Source: Solibacillus faecavium
GTDB lineage: Bacteria; Bacillota; Bacilli; Bacillales_A; Planococcaceae
Assembly (NCBI RefSeq): GCF_014836905.1
Contig: NZ_JACSPZ010000004.1
Location: 248,001 to 312,000 of the forward strand
DNA: 64,000 nt
Reading direction: 5' to 3'
Shown: positions 54,240-64,000 of the stretch, one piece after another
Position numbering within the stretch: position 1 is the first letter of the stretch
Layout: every line of letters starts with the position of its first letter
The notes under the pieces: model-generated
What the model was told of the DNA's origin: nothing
Databases searched by the model: none
Seen by the model: the letters and a program-made list of their open reading frames with translations, nothing else
Position numbers and translations under genes: made by a program

Positions 54240-54875
54240 TTACAAGTTTGCATCCGTTTCAAGAATTGTTTTTATTTTCGTAACCATTAAGTCAATAGCA
54301 ACGTTGTTATCTCCACCTTCTGGAATGATAACATCGGCATATCGTTTCGTTGGCTCGATAAACAGATTATGCATTGGACGAACTGCTGTTAAGTATTGTT
54401 CGATAACAGAATCAGCTGTACGACCACGCTCTTTAATATCACGCTGAATACGGCGGATAATACGTAAGTCCGAATCCGTATCAACGAATAATTTAATATC
54501 CATTAAATCGCGTAAGTTTTCATCTTCCAATACAAGAATCCCTTCGACTATTATAACATCTCTTGGCTCTACATGTATTACATCGGCCGAGCGTGTATGT
54601 TGAACATAGTCATACACCGGCTTTTCTACCGGCTGATAAGACAATAGCTCATTAATATGTTGGATTAATAACTGATTATCAAACGCAAGAGGGTGATCAT
54701 AGTTTGTATTTAGACGCTCTTCAAACGTCATATGACTTTGATCTTTATAGTAATAATCCTGTTCGATTACAACTACCGAACGATCTTTAAAAACATCATA
54801 TATTGCACGTGTTACACTCGTTTTACCTGAGCATGAGCCACCTGCGATCCCGATGACAACTGGTCGCTTTGACAT
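54240..54875 (-). CDS. udk: uridine/cytidine kinase
   Basis: 211 residues. P-loop [14 protein letters not shown], then NYDHPLAFD and the YVQHTRS substrate region, with [15 protein letters not shown]. It phosphorylates uridine and cytidine for pyrimidine salvage. Its ATG immediately follows the trhP2 stop codon, one base apart at most, so they are co-transcribed as in B. subtilis. Confidence 0.96.
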   Translation of the reverse strand: MSKRPVVIGIAGGSCSGKTSVTRAIYDVFKDRSVVVIEQDYYYKDQSHMTFEERLNTNYDHPLAFDNQLLIQHINELLSYQPVEKPVYDYVQHTRSADVIHVEPRDVIIVEGILVLEDENLRDLMDIKLFVDTDSDLRIIRRIQRDIKERGRTADSVIEQYLTAVRPMHNLFIEPTKRYADVIIPEGGDNNVAIDLMVTKIKTILETDANL

Positions 54876-56153
54876 TTAGTTATTCTCCTTTCGCATCATA
54901 TCAAAGTGCGATAATGAGCGATCTACTTTAAATTTTACAATTTGCAGTGGGTGTCGGGCAACATCAAGTTCATTGCCGTCTTCATCCCATATTTGACCAA
55001 CTGTCATTTTGAATGTTTCCATATTTGGACCGAAAAATTCAACCGTATCTCCCGGTTTGAAATAGTTTCGTTGTTCCAGCGTAACCATTTGTGTTTCAGC
55101 ATCATAATCCATTACAAATCCTGCGAAGTCCCAGTTCATTTTATGTGAATGGAAGCCGAACATTTGCTGTTTATAACTTGGTTCACCTTCAAAGAATGAT
55201 GAAGCTGTTGCACGGTTTGCACAGCGTGCTAGCTCTTCTAGCCACTCTTTTTCAAACTTGAAATTTTCCGGGTCAGCACAGTAGGCATCGATTACTTTGC
55301 GGTATACGGAAACTACAGTGGCTACATAGTGAATTGATTTCATACGGCCTTCCACTTTTAACGAATCAATGCCCAGTTCAATCATATGAGGGATAGATTC
55401 AATTAACTTCAAATCTTTTGGACTCATTGCGAAAGGTGCTTCACCTTCGTTAAATAATGCCACTTCTTCACCGTCATTGTTCTCATATAAATCATAATCC
55501 CAACGACATGATTGACAGCAACCGCCTCGGTTCGAGTCACGTGCTGTCATATGGTTGGAAAGCGTACAGCGTCCTGAATAGGCAATACACATTGCACCGT
55601 GCACGAATGCCTCGATTTCAATGTCTACCTCCTCTTTCATTTTGCGCATTTCTTCCCCGCCTACTTCACGTGCTAAAACTACTCGTTCTAAACCTTCGTC
55701 TTTCCAGTACTTTACAGCTTTCCAGTTCGATAAAGATTGCTGTGTCGACAAGTGGATTTCTAAACTTGGCGCTGCCTTTTTACAAGTTTCGATAATTAGT
55801 GGATCTGCAACGATAATCCCTTTAACACCGGCACCCTCGATTGCTTGTAAATATTCTTCCAGCCCGTCCATATTTTCATTATGGGCAAAAATATTTGTCG
55901 TTACGTAAATAACCGCGCCGTATTTGTTGGCGAACTCAACGCCTTCCTTCATTTCCTCGATTGTGAAGTTACCCGCATTTGAACGTAAACCGAATTCCTG
56001 ACCACCGATAAATACCGCATCTGCACCGTAATGTACGGCTACTTTTAATTTTTCTAAGCTTCCTGCTGGTGCAAGCAGCTCAGGCTTTTTCGTAATGACT
56101 GTTTTTCCGTTAATTGTTTCACGGATTTTTTCGTTTTGAATTAACTGTAGCAT
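54876..56153 (-). CDS. trhP2: tRNA hydroxylation protein TrhP2 (U32 peptidase family)
   Basis: 425 residues of the U32 family. LLAPAGSLEKLKVAVHYGADAVFIGG at the N-terminus and a cysteine cluster (YSGRCTLSN ... NRGGCCQSCRWDY) that matches family members binding an Fe-S centre. TrhP proteins hydroxylate U34 of tRNA using prephenate. An open frame extends 47 codons upstream, overlapping trhP1, but the ATG at 56153 gives the family length. B. subtilis yrrO is the counterpart. Confidence 0.92.
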   Translation of the reverse strand: MLQLIQNEKIRETINGKTVITKKPELLAPAGSLEKLKVAVHYGADAVFIGGQEFGLRSNAGNFTIEEMKEGVEFANKYGAVIYVTTNIFAHNENMDGLEEYLQAIEGAGVKGIIVADPLIIETCKKAAPSLEIHLSTQQSLSNWKAVKYWKDEGLERVVLAREVGGEEMRKMKEEVDIEIEAFVHGAMCIAYSGRCTLSNHMTARDSNRGGCCQSCRWDYDLYENNDGEEVALFNEGEAPFAMSPKDLKLIESIPHMIELGIDSLKVEGRMKSIHYVATVVSVYRKVIDAYCADPENFKFEKEWLEELARCANRATASSFFEGEPSYKQQMFGFHSHKMNWDFAGFVMDYDAETQMVTLEQRNYFKPGDTVEFFGPNMETFKMTVGQIWDEDGNELDVARHPLQIVKFKVDRSLSHFDMMRKENN

Positions 56154-56172
56154 GTTGCCTTCGTTCTCCTTC

Positions 56173-57105
56173 CTAGTAAACTGTTTCTTTGAAGATGAAG
56201 CCAGTATCCAGTGGGCGTAACGCTGGCTGAATTGCTTCCACTTGCTCAAAAAGGGCTGATTTAATATCGTCATATGCATCTTCGCCTTGTTCAAAGTACG
56301 TATCGATTGCTTGACGGTAAAGATTTGTCACTGTCACAACATAATCAAATGATTGGAGAACACCATCAATTTTCAATGAATCTATTCCTGCTTCAAATAA
56401 TTCATTCAGTTCTTCGATAATGCACATATCATTTGGAGAGAAAATGTGTGTCCCGTTTAAATCTTCATAAATCGGGTATTTATTTTTACGTTCTTTATCA
56501 TGTAAAAACATATTTTTATTTTCTTTGCGATTTTCAATTTGCATCGCTTCATCACGGTATAAGAAATAGTTCCCTAATAGTGAACGCTTTGATTGGAACA
56601 TACAAGTCATTCCGTGCACTTGCACTTCAATTTCATGTTTTGTATTTTCTTTGATCTCAATGACTTCATCAACAGAAAGTTCACGGGCAAGTACAGCACG
56701 CTTACTGCCACGTTCGCCCCAATAATTCACTTGGAAGTAATTTGTCGCTGTCGTTTCAGGGTTCCAATGCAATGGAATAGTAATACCTAATTCACGTACC
56801 GCTACGATAACCGCCGGATCACCAAAGATGAGTGCATCGACGCCAATACGTTGCATTTCTTTTAAATATTCATCCAGTGCATCTAAACGGTCATTATGAA
56901 ATAAAGCATTGACAGCTACATACACTTTTTTATCTGCAGCATGGATTAATTTCGTAGCTTCTTCCACTTGTGCTACTGTAAATTCTCCAGCCAAACGCAG
57001 ACCAAATTTCTGTTCACCAATAACGAAAGCATCTGCTCCTGCATCAAGTAATGCAGCCACATGCTCAACGGATTGGGGAGTAAGTAATAATTCTGGTTTA
57101 TTCAC
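56173..57105 (-). CDS. trhP1: tRNA hydroxylation protein TrhP1 (U32 peptidase family)
   Basis: 310 residues, U32 family, shorter than TrhP2 and without its cysteine cluster. Starts VNKPELLLTPQSVEHVAALL and has VHGMTCMFQSKRSLLGNYF in the core. It works with TrhP2 in 5-hydroxyuridine formation at tRNA position 34 (B. subtilis yrrN). Start GTG at 57105 with GAGGTGATTAGA upstream; the longer frame overlaps trmR. Directly follows trmR, which methylates the product. Confidence 0.9.
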   Translation of the reverse strand: MNKPELLLTPQSVEHVAALLDAGADAFVIGEQKFGLRLAGEFTVAQVEEATKLIHAADKKVYVAVNALFHNDRLDALDEYLKEMQRIGVDALIFGDPAVIVAVRELGITIPLHWNPETTATNYFQVNYWGERGSKRAVLARELSVDEVIEIKENTKHEIEVQVHGMTCMFQSKRSLLGNYFLYRDEAMQIENRKENKNMFLHDKERKNKYPIYEDLNGTHIFSPNDMCIIEELNELFEAGIDSLKIDGVLQSFDYVVTVTNLYRQAIDTYFEQGEDAYDDIKSALFEQVEAIQPALRPLDTGFIFKETVY

Positions 57106-57110
57106 TCTAA

Positions 57111-57743
57111 TCACCTCTTCAAACAAATTAACAATCCATCACCGACTGGGAAAAAGGCGCTCGTATAATCCGGGTGCGACATAATCCAATCTGAGAATGT
57201 TTTTAAATTACGAATCATTGTTCTCTTTCTTCTAGGCACTTCTTTTATATCTAAATTTGAAAGCCCATGCATGTACATATTATCGATATATAATACCCCA
57301 CCCGATGGAACGAGTGGCGCGTATTTCTCGAAAAACTTCATGTACTGACCTTTTGCCGCATCAATAAAAACAGCATCAAAAGTAGTTGGAAGCATTTCCG
57401 TATCTACCTCTAACGCATCACCTTCAATTATTTGTATACGGTTTGCCGCCTCTGACCTTGCAATGAACTCTTTAGCATATTGAACGCGTGATTCATCCCG
57501 TTCAATTGTCACAATCTGACAATCAGGCAATGCTTTCGCCATTCGCAGTGCAGAATAGCCAATGGCCGTACCAATTTCCAAAATAGCTTTCGGTTTTTGA
57601 ATACGCAATATTTGATTCAATGATTCAATTCCGGCAAGCTGCATAATTGGGACATGATGTTGTTTTGCGAAGTTTTCCATTTCTACTAATAACTCATCAC
57701 GCTCAGAAATGAAGGAAGCAATATAAGCGTCTGATAATTCCAT
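57111..57743 (-). CDS. trmR: tRNA 5-hydroxyuridine methyltransferase TrmR
   Basis: 210 residues, catechol-O-methyltransferase-like class I enzyme: AILEIGTAIGYSALRMA (SAM motif I), VTIERDESRVQYAKEF, and DAVFIDAAKGQYMKFFE with metal ligands. TrmR converts 5-hydroxyuridine-34 of tRNA to 5-methoxyuridine, the step after TrhP1/TrhP2. It is the first gene of the trmR-trhP1-trhP2-udk run. Confidence 0.92.
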   Translation of the reverse strand: MELSDAYIASFISERDELLVEMENFAKQHHVPIMQLAGIESLNQILRIQKPKAILEIGTAIGYSALRMAKALPDCQIVTIERDESRVQYAKEFIARSEAANRIQIIEGDALEVDTEMLPTTFDAVFIDAAKGQYMKFFEKYAPLVPSGGVLYIDNMYMHGLSNLDIKEVPRRKRTMIRNLKTFSDWIMSHPDYTSAFFPVGDGLLICLKR

Positions 57744-57962
57744 TCTTCATTCTCCCTTTACCTGGTTGTTTACGCATATCTTATATCCATAAGAAAAAAG
57801 ACGAAACGAAGATGTTTGCGCCTACAAAATTGTTATATAAGGACAAAAAATCACAACTTATAATAGCATGAAAAGAAAAGGAATGCGAACAATCTTTTCT
57901 AAAAACCATCATTAGAAGGAATTCAGAAGCCATTCGATTACTTTTCTTCTAATTAACGGACT

Positions 57963-58275
57963 CTTCACCATAACATGGGGGTGTTTTTCTAATAAATTTT
58001 CACTTAGTTGATTGGTGGGCTACGGTAAGGCCGCGATAAACCCACGTGATACGTGTCTATAACACTGCCTTTATTACCGTTTGAGAGGCCCACCAATTCC
58101 AAAATTATGCTCTCGTTATAAAGTGAAGTAAAAAACACCTAATCAAGAACGTAGTACAACGGACGCGCGCTTCAAAAACACTTGCTTCAACGCGTTTGCC
58201 CCGTAGCACAACAGAACGCACTTCATTAGAAAATCTTATTTTTTTAATTTTGACTTCCTCAACTTATGGTGATGA
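57963..58275. mobile_element. MITE-like element, long copy, after mltG
   Basis: About 313 bases between CTTCACCATAAC (left) and CTTATGGTGATGA (right). Its left 65 bases match the short copy at 40338-40431. Inside are nested pairs: ATTGGTGGGC (58011-58020)/GCCCACCAAT (58088-58097) and ACGGTAA (58022-58028)/TTACCGT (58074-58080), and TTTTCTAAT/ATTAGAAAA near the two ends. No open frame. It ends 5 bases after the mltG stop. The rest of the gap, 57744-57962, is AT-rich with the trmR ribosome-binding region and nothing else clear. Confidence 0.75.
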
Positions 58276-58280
58276 ATCAA

Positions 58281-59399
58281 TTAACGCAAATACTTCTCAA
58301 TATTTGCCAAGTGCTCATCATATGATTTTGCAAAGTGATTCGTACCTTCTTTATCTGCCAGGAAGTATAAATAATCGGTTTGTGAAGGATTTAAAGCCGC
58401 TTCAATAGATGTTTTCCCCGCCCCCGCTATCGGTCCAGGAGGTAATCCTACATTCTGGTACGTATTATACGGGTTGTCCACTTCTAAATCTTCATACAAC
58501 ACACGATCCTTATGTGAACCTAAAGCATATAAAACAGTCGGATCGGTTTGTAATGGCATATCAATATCCATACGGTTGTAAAATACACTAGCGATTGTTT
58601 CACGGTCAGTTTGCGCTGTTGCCTCTTCTTCAAGTAATGATGCAAAAGTCAACAATTCGTGCACTGTCATTTCACGTTCTTCCAAAATCGGTGTATATTC
58701 CGAAACAATTGTGTTCATCGAAGTGAGCATTGTATTTACAATTTCTTCAATCGATGGATTTTCTTCATAAAACGGATATGTTGCAGGATATAAATAACCT
58801 TCCAATGCATGGCGAATATTTTCATTTAAAATATTTTCTGTTAATAAATCTGGATATTCAGTCATTAACTGCTCTACATAAGCAACGTCCGTAACTTTTT
58901 TCATGAAATCTTCTGCTTTATGGGGTGTATTTTTCTGTATGACGCCTGCAACCTGCTCAAGTGTCAATCCTTCTGGAACCGTCATTGTAAATACCGGCTC
59001 TCTATATACTCTACCCGTTTTCAAGCTTTCAATAATTTCATCCAATGTCATTGATTGTGTTAAAGAATAGTCACCAGCCTGGAATGCAGATTCATTTTTA
59101 AATTTTGTATAATATTTAAAAATCCTCGCATCTTTAATGATTCCCTTTTCTTCTAGAATGCTTGAAATCAAAGTAATCCCGGAACCCATTGGAATTTCAA
59201 CTTCAATTTCCTTATTTGATTCTGGATCCATTGGTTCTAATGCGGATGTAACATAGTTATAACCTGAGTATCCTGCAATCGCGATAATGATGAGAACGAC
59301 AAGTGCGATGATTCCTACAATTTTTCGCACAGTTTTAACTTCTCCTTTACGCTCATTCATCTTATTGAACATTTCCTTTTTTGAATTTTCATCTAGCAC
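58281..59399 (-). CDS. mltG: endolytic murein transglycosylase MltG
   Basis: 372 residues (B. subtilis YrrL). Cytoplasmic N-terminus, one membrane span (about 27-50, IVGIIALVVLIIIAIAGYSGY), a LysM-like module, and the YceG domain with the catalytic Glu in LLTFASLLEEEA and later LPPGPIAGAGKTSIEAALNP. It cuts nascent peptidoglycan strands. Start GTG at 59399 with AAGGGGGG upstream. Confidence 0.95.
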   Translation of the reverse strand: MLDENSKKEMFNKMNERKGEVKTVRKIVGIIALVVLIIIAIAGYSGYNYVTSALEPMDPESNKEIEVEIPMGSGITLISSILEEKGIIKDARIFKYYTKFKNESAFQAGDYSLTQSMTLDEIIESLKTGRVYREPVFTMTVPEGLTLEQVAGVIQKNTPHKAEDFMKKVTDVAYVEQLMTEYPDLLTENILNENIRHALEGYLYPATYPFYEENPSIEEIVNTMLTSMNTIVSEYTPILEEREMTVHELLTFASLLEEEATAQTDRETIASVFYNRMDIDMPLQTDPTVLYALGSHKDRVLYEDLEVDNPYNTYQNVGLPPGPIAGAGKTSIEAALNPSQTDYLYFLADKEGTNHFAKSYDEHLANIEKYLR

Positions 59400-59553
59400 G
59401 GGAGTCCCCCCTTTTTCTCTTTCATATGATACATAAATTTCACTTCCGATACAATAATGAACAATGAATGTTGCATGTTTTGTATTTTATTAGCGACGTT
59501 TTAAAGAGTAAAATGTTCTTTTTCGAAATATATTAATAAACTAACAGCACTAT

Positions 59554-59590
59554 AAAAAAACCTAACTAACGAATAACGTCAGTTAGGTTT
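59554..59590 (-). terminator. terminator of the duplicated DUF1292 gene
   Basis: 10-base stem AAACCTAACT/AGTTAGGTTT followed on the minus strand by TTTT. Confidence 0.88.
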
Positions 59591-59594
59591 TGGA

Positions 59595-60107
59595 TTAATT
59601 TTGTGATAATGAGTTTAAAACTTGCTCGACCATTGCCCACTCAGCATCGGTTTCGATTGGTAAAAGATCTTCTACTTCACCATTTTCACCAGGAATGTAC
59701 GCAGAAGCGAATACTTCTTCCAGCTGTGGTTCACCGTCTTCTAAAGTAGCGTAAAATAAATAATTTTTCCCGTCATTTTCGAAGCGATGTAAAATTTGGC
59801 ACATAATTTCTTCATCATCATCATTCGTAATTGTGAAGTAATTTGTTTGATCCGCACCAAACTCAGCCATTACGGTATTCATTACTTCTTCTACCATCGC
59901 CCACTCTTCTTCTGTTTCAATATCAGAGAAGCCGCCCATCTCGCCATTTGCATCCAAAACATAACGCAATGCTGAAATACCAGCCTCTTCATCACCAACT
60001 AGCGTAAACAGTACATATGAATGTTCATCTGAATCAAAATTGAATATAACGCGGCATTGTTGCTCCCCGCCATCTTCTGTTTGTAAAATAAAAATATTTT
60101 CTTCCAT
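59595..60107 (-). CDS. protein with two tandem DUF1292 domains
   Basis: 170 residues. Each half (about 1-85 and 86-170) is a DUF1292 unit: a Glu/Asp-rich beta-strand start, FNFDSDEHSYVLFTLV or RFENDGKNYLFYATL, then TEEEWAMVEEVMNTV or TDAEWAMVEQVLNSL. The neighbouring YrzB has one unit. The gene looks like an internal duplication of an ancestral yrzB copy. Very acidic, cytoplasmic, function unknown. ATG at 60107 with AGGAGG upstream. Confidence 0.88.
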   Translation of the reverse strand: MEENIFILQTEDGGEQQCRVIFNFDSDEHSYVLFTLVGDEEAGISALRYVLDANGEMGGFSDIETEEEWAMVEEVMNTVMAEFGADQTNYFTITNDDDEEIMCQILHRFENDGKNYLFYATLEDGEPQLEEVFASAYIPGENGEVEDLLPIETDAEWAMVEQVLNSLSQN

Positions 60108-60121
60108 TAAATTTCCTCCTA

Positions 60122-60161
60122 AATAATAAAACAGAGAAGGCTCGTCACCCACTCTGTTTTT
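60122..60161 (-). terminator. yrzB terminator
   Basis: Stem ACAGAG/CTCTGT with a 15-base loop followed on the minus strand by TTTATTATTT; moderate. Confidence 0.6.
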
Positions 60162-60178
60162 TTATAATATCGAATGAA

Positions 60179-60469
60179 TTATTCTTCTTCGCCTAATTCG
60201 TCTTCAATTTGGTTTAATACTTCTTCGATTAAATCCCATTCTGCTTCAGTTTCGATAGGCGTTAATTCGCCATCTTCACCATTTTCAGCAGGTACGAATG
60301 CAGATGCAAAGATTTCTACAGCTCCATCTTCATCTTCTTCTGCCCCTACTAAAGAATATAACACGTATGATTTACCGAATTCTTCCGAATCAAAAGTGTG
60401 TAAAATTTCGCAAAGTTGTTCATTGCCGTTTTCATCGACTACAGTAATATTGTTTTGTTGTTCTGACAT
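60179..60469 (-). CDS. yrzB: DUF1292 family protein YrzB
   Basis: 96 residues, one DUF1292 domain, strongly acidic, ending in EDELGEEE. In B. subtilis the order is alaS-yrzL-ruvX(yrrK)-yrzB-mltG, the same as here apart from the extra two-domain gene. Start ATG at 60469 with GAGGTGA upstream. Function unknown. Confidence 0.92.
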   Translation of the reverse strand: MSEQQNNITVVDENGNEQLCEILHTFDSEEFGKSYVLYSLVGAEEDEDGAVEIFASAFVPAENGEDGELTPIETEAEWDLIEEVLNQIEDELGEEE

Positions 60470-60617
60470 GAAAGTCACCTCTTCATTAAATTTAAGTATT
60501 GCCGGTTGTTGCTTCGTATATTATACATAAAGCCATTGCATTTAAATACAAATAAGCCCTAACAAAAGCAACATTGTTAGAAAAGCTCAAACTAATTGCC
60601 TTGATTGAATAGAGCGT

Positions 60618-61034
60618 TTAGTTTTTACTGTCTAAATAACCTTGTAAAATCATGACCGCAGCCATTTTATCAATTACTTGCTTGCGTTTTTTTCGGCTAA
60701 CATCCGCTTCAATAAGCATGCGTTCAGCAGCCATCGTCGTCATACGCTCATCCCACAGTTTGACAGGAAAACCGAAAGTATCTTCCAATAACTTTTTATA
60801 GTTCTCAGAAGCTTCCCCACGCGGACCGATAGTATTATTCATGTTTTTTGGATAGCCCACAACGAATTCAGTAACATTGTGTGCCTTTACAAGTTCGTTA
60901 ATACGTTCAATCCCAAACTTGCCTGCTGCTTCATCAATTTTTATTGTTTCGATTCCTTGCGCTGTCCAACCGAACGCATCACTAATTGCAACGCCGACTG
61001 TTTTCGAGCCGACGTCTAAACCCATAATCTTCAT
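60618..61034 (-). CDS. ruvX: RuvX/YqgF RNase H-fold nuclease
   Basis: 138 residues. RNase H-like fold with [16 protein letters not shown] (catalytic Asp), [28 protein letters not shown] (Glu) and [13 protein letters not shown] (Asp). YqgF/RuvX takes part in 16S rRNA 5' maturation, with a possible role on Holliday junctions. It overlaps the IreB-family gene by 4 bases. Confidence 0.95.
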   Translation of the reverse strand: MKIMGLDVGSKTVGVAISDAFGWTAQGIETIKIDEAAGKFGIERINELVKAHNVTEFVVGYPKNMNNTIGPRGEASENYKKLLEDTFGFPVKLWDERMTTMAAERMLIEADVSRKKRKQVIDKMAAVMILQGYLDSKN

Positions 61035-61306
61035 TTTTCTGCCTCAGCATTCCTTCTAATATAAAACTTTACGAGCTCCTCTAAAATTTCATCGCGCTCC
61101 AGCTTGCGGATTAAATTACGTGCGTCCTGGTGGCGAGGGATGTATGCCGGGTCACCAGATAATAAATACCCTACAATTTGGTTTGTTGGATTATACCCTT
61201 TTTCCTCTAAAGCCGTATACACCTTCAGCATCACTTGCTTTACTTCTTGTTCCATAGATTCCTCTGGAAAACTAAATTTCATCGTTTTATCGAAAGAACT
61301 CAAGAC
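61031..61306 (-). CDS. yrzL: IreB family regulatory phosphoprotein (YrzL)
   Basis: 91 residues, small helical DUF965 protein: [14 protein letters not shown] at the N-terminus, where the Thr is the phosphorylation site in Enterococcus IreB (substrate of the IreK kinase), then [28 protein letters not shown]. Start is TTG at 61306 with GAGGTG 6 bases upstream, giving the family N-terminus MSSFDKT. Between alaS and ruvX, as in B. subtilis. Confidence 0.93.
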   Translation of the reverse strand, partial: VLSSFDKTMKFSFPEESMEQEVKQVMLKVYTALEEKGYNPTNQIVGYLLSGDPAYIPRHQDARNLIRKLERDEILEELVKFYIRRNAEAEK

Positions 61307-61329
61307 CAGCACCTCGCTTTCAGCAATAA

Positions 61330-61356
61330 GGAGATGGAGCATAGAAGCCCATCTCC
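61330..61356. terminator. hairpin between alaS and yrzL
   Basis: Perfect 8-base stem GGAGATGG/CCATCTCC, loop of 11; minus-strand TTATTG follows, plus-strand ATTTTTAT on the other side. Confidence 0.65.
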
Positions 61357-61420
61357 ATTTTTATCATTATAACTTATTCCCGCAAGCACTTCAAATATGC
61401 TAGTAGTAAATTTTAGATGT

Positions 61421-64000
61421 TTAGAAAGATTTTACTTTTTCATAGACTCCATTTAACGCTTCTTCTAATTTTGAAGCATCTTTAGCACCAGCCATCGCCA
61501 TATCAGGACGACCGCCACCTTTACCGCCACATGCTTCAGCAACATCCTTTACAATGTTACCTGCATGGTAGTTACCACCTACGATATCTTTCGTTACACC
61601 TGCACATAGCATTACTTTATCGCCATCTACTGCACCTAGTACAATTACAGCTGCCTGCATTTTTTCTTTTAAGTCATCCATCATTTGACGCAATTGATTA
61701 TTATCTTTTGCATCCACTTTTGTTGCAAGTACTGTTACGTCACCGATTTTTTGTGCTGCATCCAATACTGCGCCCGCTTGTGCATTGGCAATTTTTTGTG
61801 ATAATGATTCATTTTCACGTTGTAATTGTTTAAAGTCTGCCTGTAGACCTGCTACACGTGTTGAAACATCTTTTGGATTTGCTTTTAATAGAGCTGCTGC
61901 TTCATTTAAAATAGCTTCTTCTTCTTTGATTGCTTCATACGCCGCTTTACCTGTTACAGCTTCAATTCGACGAGTACCTGCACCGATACCACCTTCAGAA
62001 ACAATTTTGAAGATACCAATTTCCGAAGAACGACTTACATGCAGTCCACCGCAAAGTTCAATCGAATAATCCGAAACAGCTACTACACGTACAACATCAC
62101 CATATTTTTCACCGAATAGAGCCATTGCGCCCATTGCTTTTGCAGAATCGATATCCATCTCCTGAATTACAACTTCGATGTCTTCCCAAATTTTTTCATT
62201 TACTGCACGCTCTACTTGTGCAAGTTCCTCTTTCGTTGTTGCACCGAAGTGAGAGAAGTCAAAACGTAAACGGTCAGGTCCAACGTAAGAGCCTGCTTGT
62301 GCTACATGGTCACCTAATACATCCTTTAAGGCACGGTGCATTAAGTGTGTTGCTGTATGGTTTTTAAGGATTAATTTACGTTTTGATTCATCTACTTTCG
62401 CAGTAGCCTCATCCCCAACATTCATTTCACCTGATTCCACAACAACAGTGTGTAACGGTTGACCGTTTGGCGCCTTTTGAACATCTTTAACAATGGCAGT
62501 AAATCCGTCTGCTTCAATAACTCCAGTATCAGCAATTTGACCACCCATTTCAGCATAGAATGGTGTTTCAGAAAGAATAATTAATGCCTCTTCACCTTCA
62601 TTAGCCGTTGTCGTTTCTTGACCATTTACAACAATCGCAGCAATTTTTGCTGAAGCTTTTAATGCATCATAAATAAATGTTGATTGCTGTTTTAAGTTTG
62701 AAAGTACTTCGTTTTGCACTTGCATAGAATCAACATCTGCACGCGCGTTACGAGCTCGATTACGTTGTTGTTCCATAGAAGCTTCGAAACCATCATGATC
62801 AACTGTCATGCCAACTTCTTCTGCATATTCTTCCGTTAATTCGATTGGGAAACCGAATGTATCGTAAAGACGGAATGCATCCGGCCCAGGAATTACAGTT
62901 TCACCTTTTGCTTTTTGGCTCTCCACTACTTCGTTAAAGATTGCCAGACCACCATCAAGTGTTTCATGGAAGCGAACTTCTTCGTTTTTAATAACACGTT
63001 GAATAAATGCTTCCTTTTCTTTTACTTGTGGATAGAAATCTTGCATAATCTCCCCTACAGTCGGAACTAATTCAAACATAAACGGCTTTTCAATACCGAT
63101 TTTTTTCGCATAACGAACTGCTCGACGTAATAAACGACGTAATACATAGCCTCGTCCTTCGTTTGATGGCAATGCTCCATCACCGATTGCAAATGCTACT
63201 GTACGGATATGGTCAGCAATTACTTTGAATGGTGTATTAATATCTTCTGCTGAACCGAAGATTTCTTTTAAGTCAACTTCGTGCGGGCGTTTGTATGAGC
63301 GGTTAGCAAAGCTTTCCGTTTTTTCAATGATTGGCATGAATAAATCTGTATCAAAGTTCGTTGGTACATTTTGTACAACAGAAACGATACGTTCTAGACC
63401 CATACCTGTATCAATATTTTGCTTCGGCAGTGGCGTATATGTTCCGTCAGGATTGTGATTGAATTGAGAAAACACTAAATTCCACACTTCTAAATATCGC
63501 TCATTTTCCCCACCTGTATACATTTCTTCTGGAGGTGCCCCAAAACCATACGCTTCCCCACGATCATAGAAGATTTCTGAGTTCGGACCAGATGGACCTT
63601 CTCCGATATCCCAGAAGTTTCCTTCCAAACGAATTAAACGCTCTTTCGGAATACCGATTTCGTTGTGCCATACATCATAAGCTTCCTGGTCTTCCGGGTG
63701 AATAGTTACTGATAACTTTTCTGGATCAAAGCCCATCCATTTTTCGTCCGTTAAAAATTCCCAAGCGTAATGAATTGATTCTTTTTTAAAGTAATCCCCG
63801 ATTGAGAAATTCCCCAGCATTTCAAAGAAAGTATGGTGACGTGCTGTTTTCCCTACGTTCTCGATATCATTTGTACGAATTGATTTTTGTGCATTTGTAA
63901 TACGTGGGTTATCCGGAATAATACGTCCGTCAAAATACGGCTTTAATGTCGCAACTCCCGAGTTGATCCATAAAAGTGATGGGTCATTAATTGGCACTAA
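61421..64000 (-). CDS. alaS: alanyl-tRNA synthetase (N-terminus off the right edge)
   Basis: About 859 residues visible of an expected 875-880; the frame continues past 64000 (codon TTA, Leu, at 63998-64000), so the GTG at 63997 is an internal Val. Class II catalytic core ([42 protein letters not shown]), editing domain with HTATHLMH and CGGLH zinc ligands, and the C-Ala domain with [14 protein letters not shown]. Charges tRNA-Ala and clears mischarged products. Any T-box leader would lie outside the window. Confidence 0.98.
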   Translation of the reverse strand, partial: LVPINDPSLLWINSGVATLKPYFDGRIIPDNPRITNAQKSIRTNDIENVGKTARHHTFFEMLGNFSIGDYFKKESIHYAWEFLTDEKWMGFDPEKLSVTIHPEDQEAYDVWHNEIGIPKERLIRLEGNFWDIGEGPSGPNSEIFYDRGEAYGFGAPPEEMYTGGENERYLEVWNLVFSQFNHNPDGTYTPLPKQNIDTGMGLERIVSVVQNVPTNFDTDLFMPIIEKTESFANRSYKRPHEVDLKEIFGSAEDINTPFKVIADHIRTVAFAIGDGALPSNEGRGYVLRRLLRRAVRYAKKIGIEKPFMFELVPTVGEIMQDFYPQVKEKEAFIQRVIKNEEVRFHETLDGGLAIFNEVVESQKAKGETVIPGPDAFRLYDTFGFPIELTEEYAEEVGMTVDHDGFEASMEQQRNRARNARADVDSMQVQNEVLSNLKQQSTFIYDALKASAKIAAIVVNGQETTTANEGEEALIILSETPFYAEMGGQIADTGVIEADGFTAIVKDVQKAPNGQPLHTVVVESGEMNVGDEATAKVDESKRKLILKNHTATHLMHRALKDVLGDHVAQAGSYVGPDRLRFDFSHFGATTKEELAQVERAVNEKIWEDIEVVIQEMDIDSAKAMGAMALFGEKYGDVVRVVAVSDYSIELCGGLHVSRSSEIGIFKIVSEGGIGAGTRRIEAVTGKAAYEAIKEEEAILNEAAALLKANPKDVSTRVAGLQADFKQLQRENESLSQKIANAQAGAVLDAAQKIGDVTVLATKVDAKDNNQLRQMMDDLKEKMQAAVIVLGAVDGDKVMLCAGVTKDIVGGNYHAGNIVKDVAEACGGKGGGRPDMAMAGAKDASKLEEALNGVYEKVKSF

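Noticed and set aside
56154-56294. 47-codon upstream extension of trhP2
   Set aside because: Overlaps the end of trhP1 and exceeds family length.
61421-63997. GTG at 63997 as the alaS start
   Set aside because: AlaS homology ([14 protein letters not shown]) continues upstream beyond the window; the gene is truncated by the window edge, not by evolution.

Overview
The window looks like chromosome of an AT-rich, endospore-forming member of the Bacillales. Spore genes are spread through it: a gamma-type SASP, cotE, spoIIP, gpr and an uninterrupted sigK. Gene order follows Bacillus subtilis for long stretches. The gene set and protein style point to the Lysinibacillus/Solibacillus (Planococcaceae) side of the order, but that placement is inference. 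Almost all genes are on the minus strand. I see no rRNA, tRNA, prophage, complete transposase gene or CRISPR array.

Layout. 0-5 kb: a peptide-scavenging block, consisting of a D-Ala-D-Ala dipeptidase, a DppA D-aminopeptidase and a dipeptide epimerase, with a P1 aminopeptidase beside it. 4.6-9 kb: a lipoprotein, CsbD behind a sigma-B type promoter, an EAL phosphodiesterase, and an esterase-fold protein that lacks its nucleophilic serine. 9-14.3 kb: transketolase and the SOS locus (ynzC, a 75-residue unknown, yneB, yneA, divergent lexA with LexA boxes). 14.3-17.2 kb: a GATase, a nucleotidase, an AlkD-like protein and the SASP. 17.2-20.6 kb: glnA-glnR-ynbB with two GlnR sites at the promoter. 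21-34 kb: hfq, miaA, an alpha/beta hydrolase, mutL, mutS, cotE, a second EAL protein, ricA and miaB.

34-52 kb: lepA, spoIIP, gpr, rpsT, holA, yqzM, the late competence genes comEA/EB/EC, and the yqe cluster (methyltransferase, rsfS, Ap4A hydrolase, nadD, yhbY, aroE, yqeH, yqeG), then psd, pssA and sigK. 52-64 kb: mtnN, yrrS, greA, udk, the tRNA hydroxyuridine/methoxyuridine genes trhP2/trhP1/trmR, mltG, DUF1292 proteins, ruvX, an IreB-family gene, and alaS running off the right edge.

The genes are mainly housekeeping: DNA repair and SOS, tRNA and ribosome maturation, nitrogen control, competence, sporulation and phospholipid synthesis. The least conventional material is between genes. There are two divergent copies of a folded repeat with compensatory base changes (11.86-11.99 kb and 47.60-47.70 kb). 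There are also two MITE-like elements with matching ends, each a few bases after the stop codon of a minus-strand gene (after comEC and after mltG). lepA lies next to miaB, a junction not found in B. subtilis. I found no large undescribed multi-gene system. Coordinates and motifs come from reading the sequence by eye; no database search was run.
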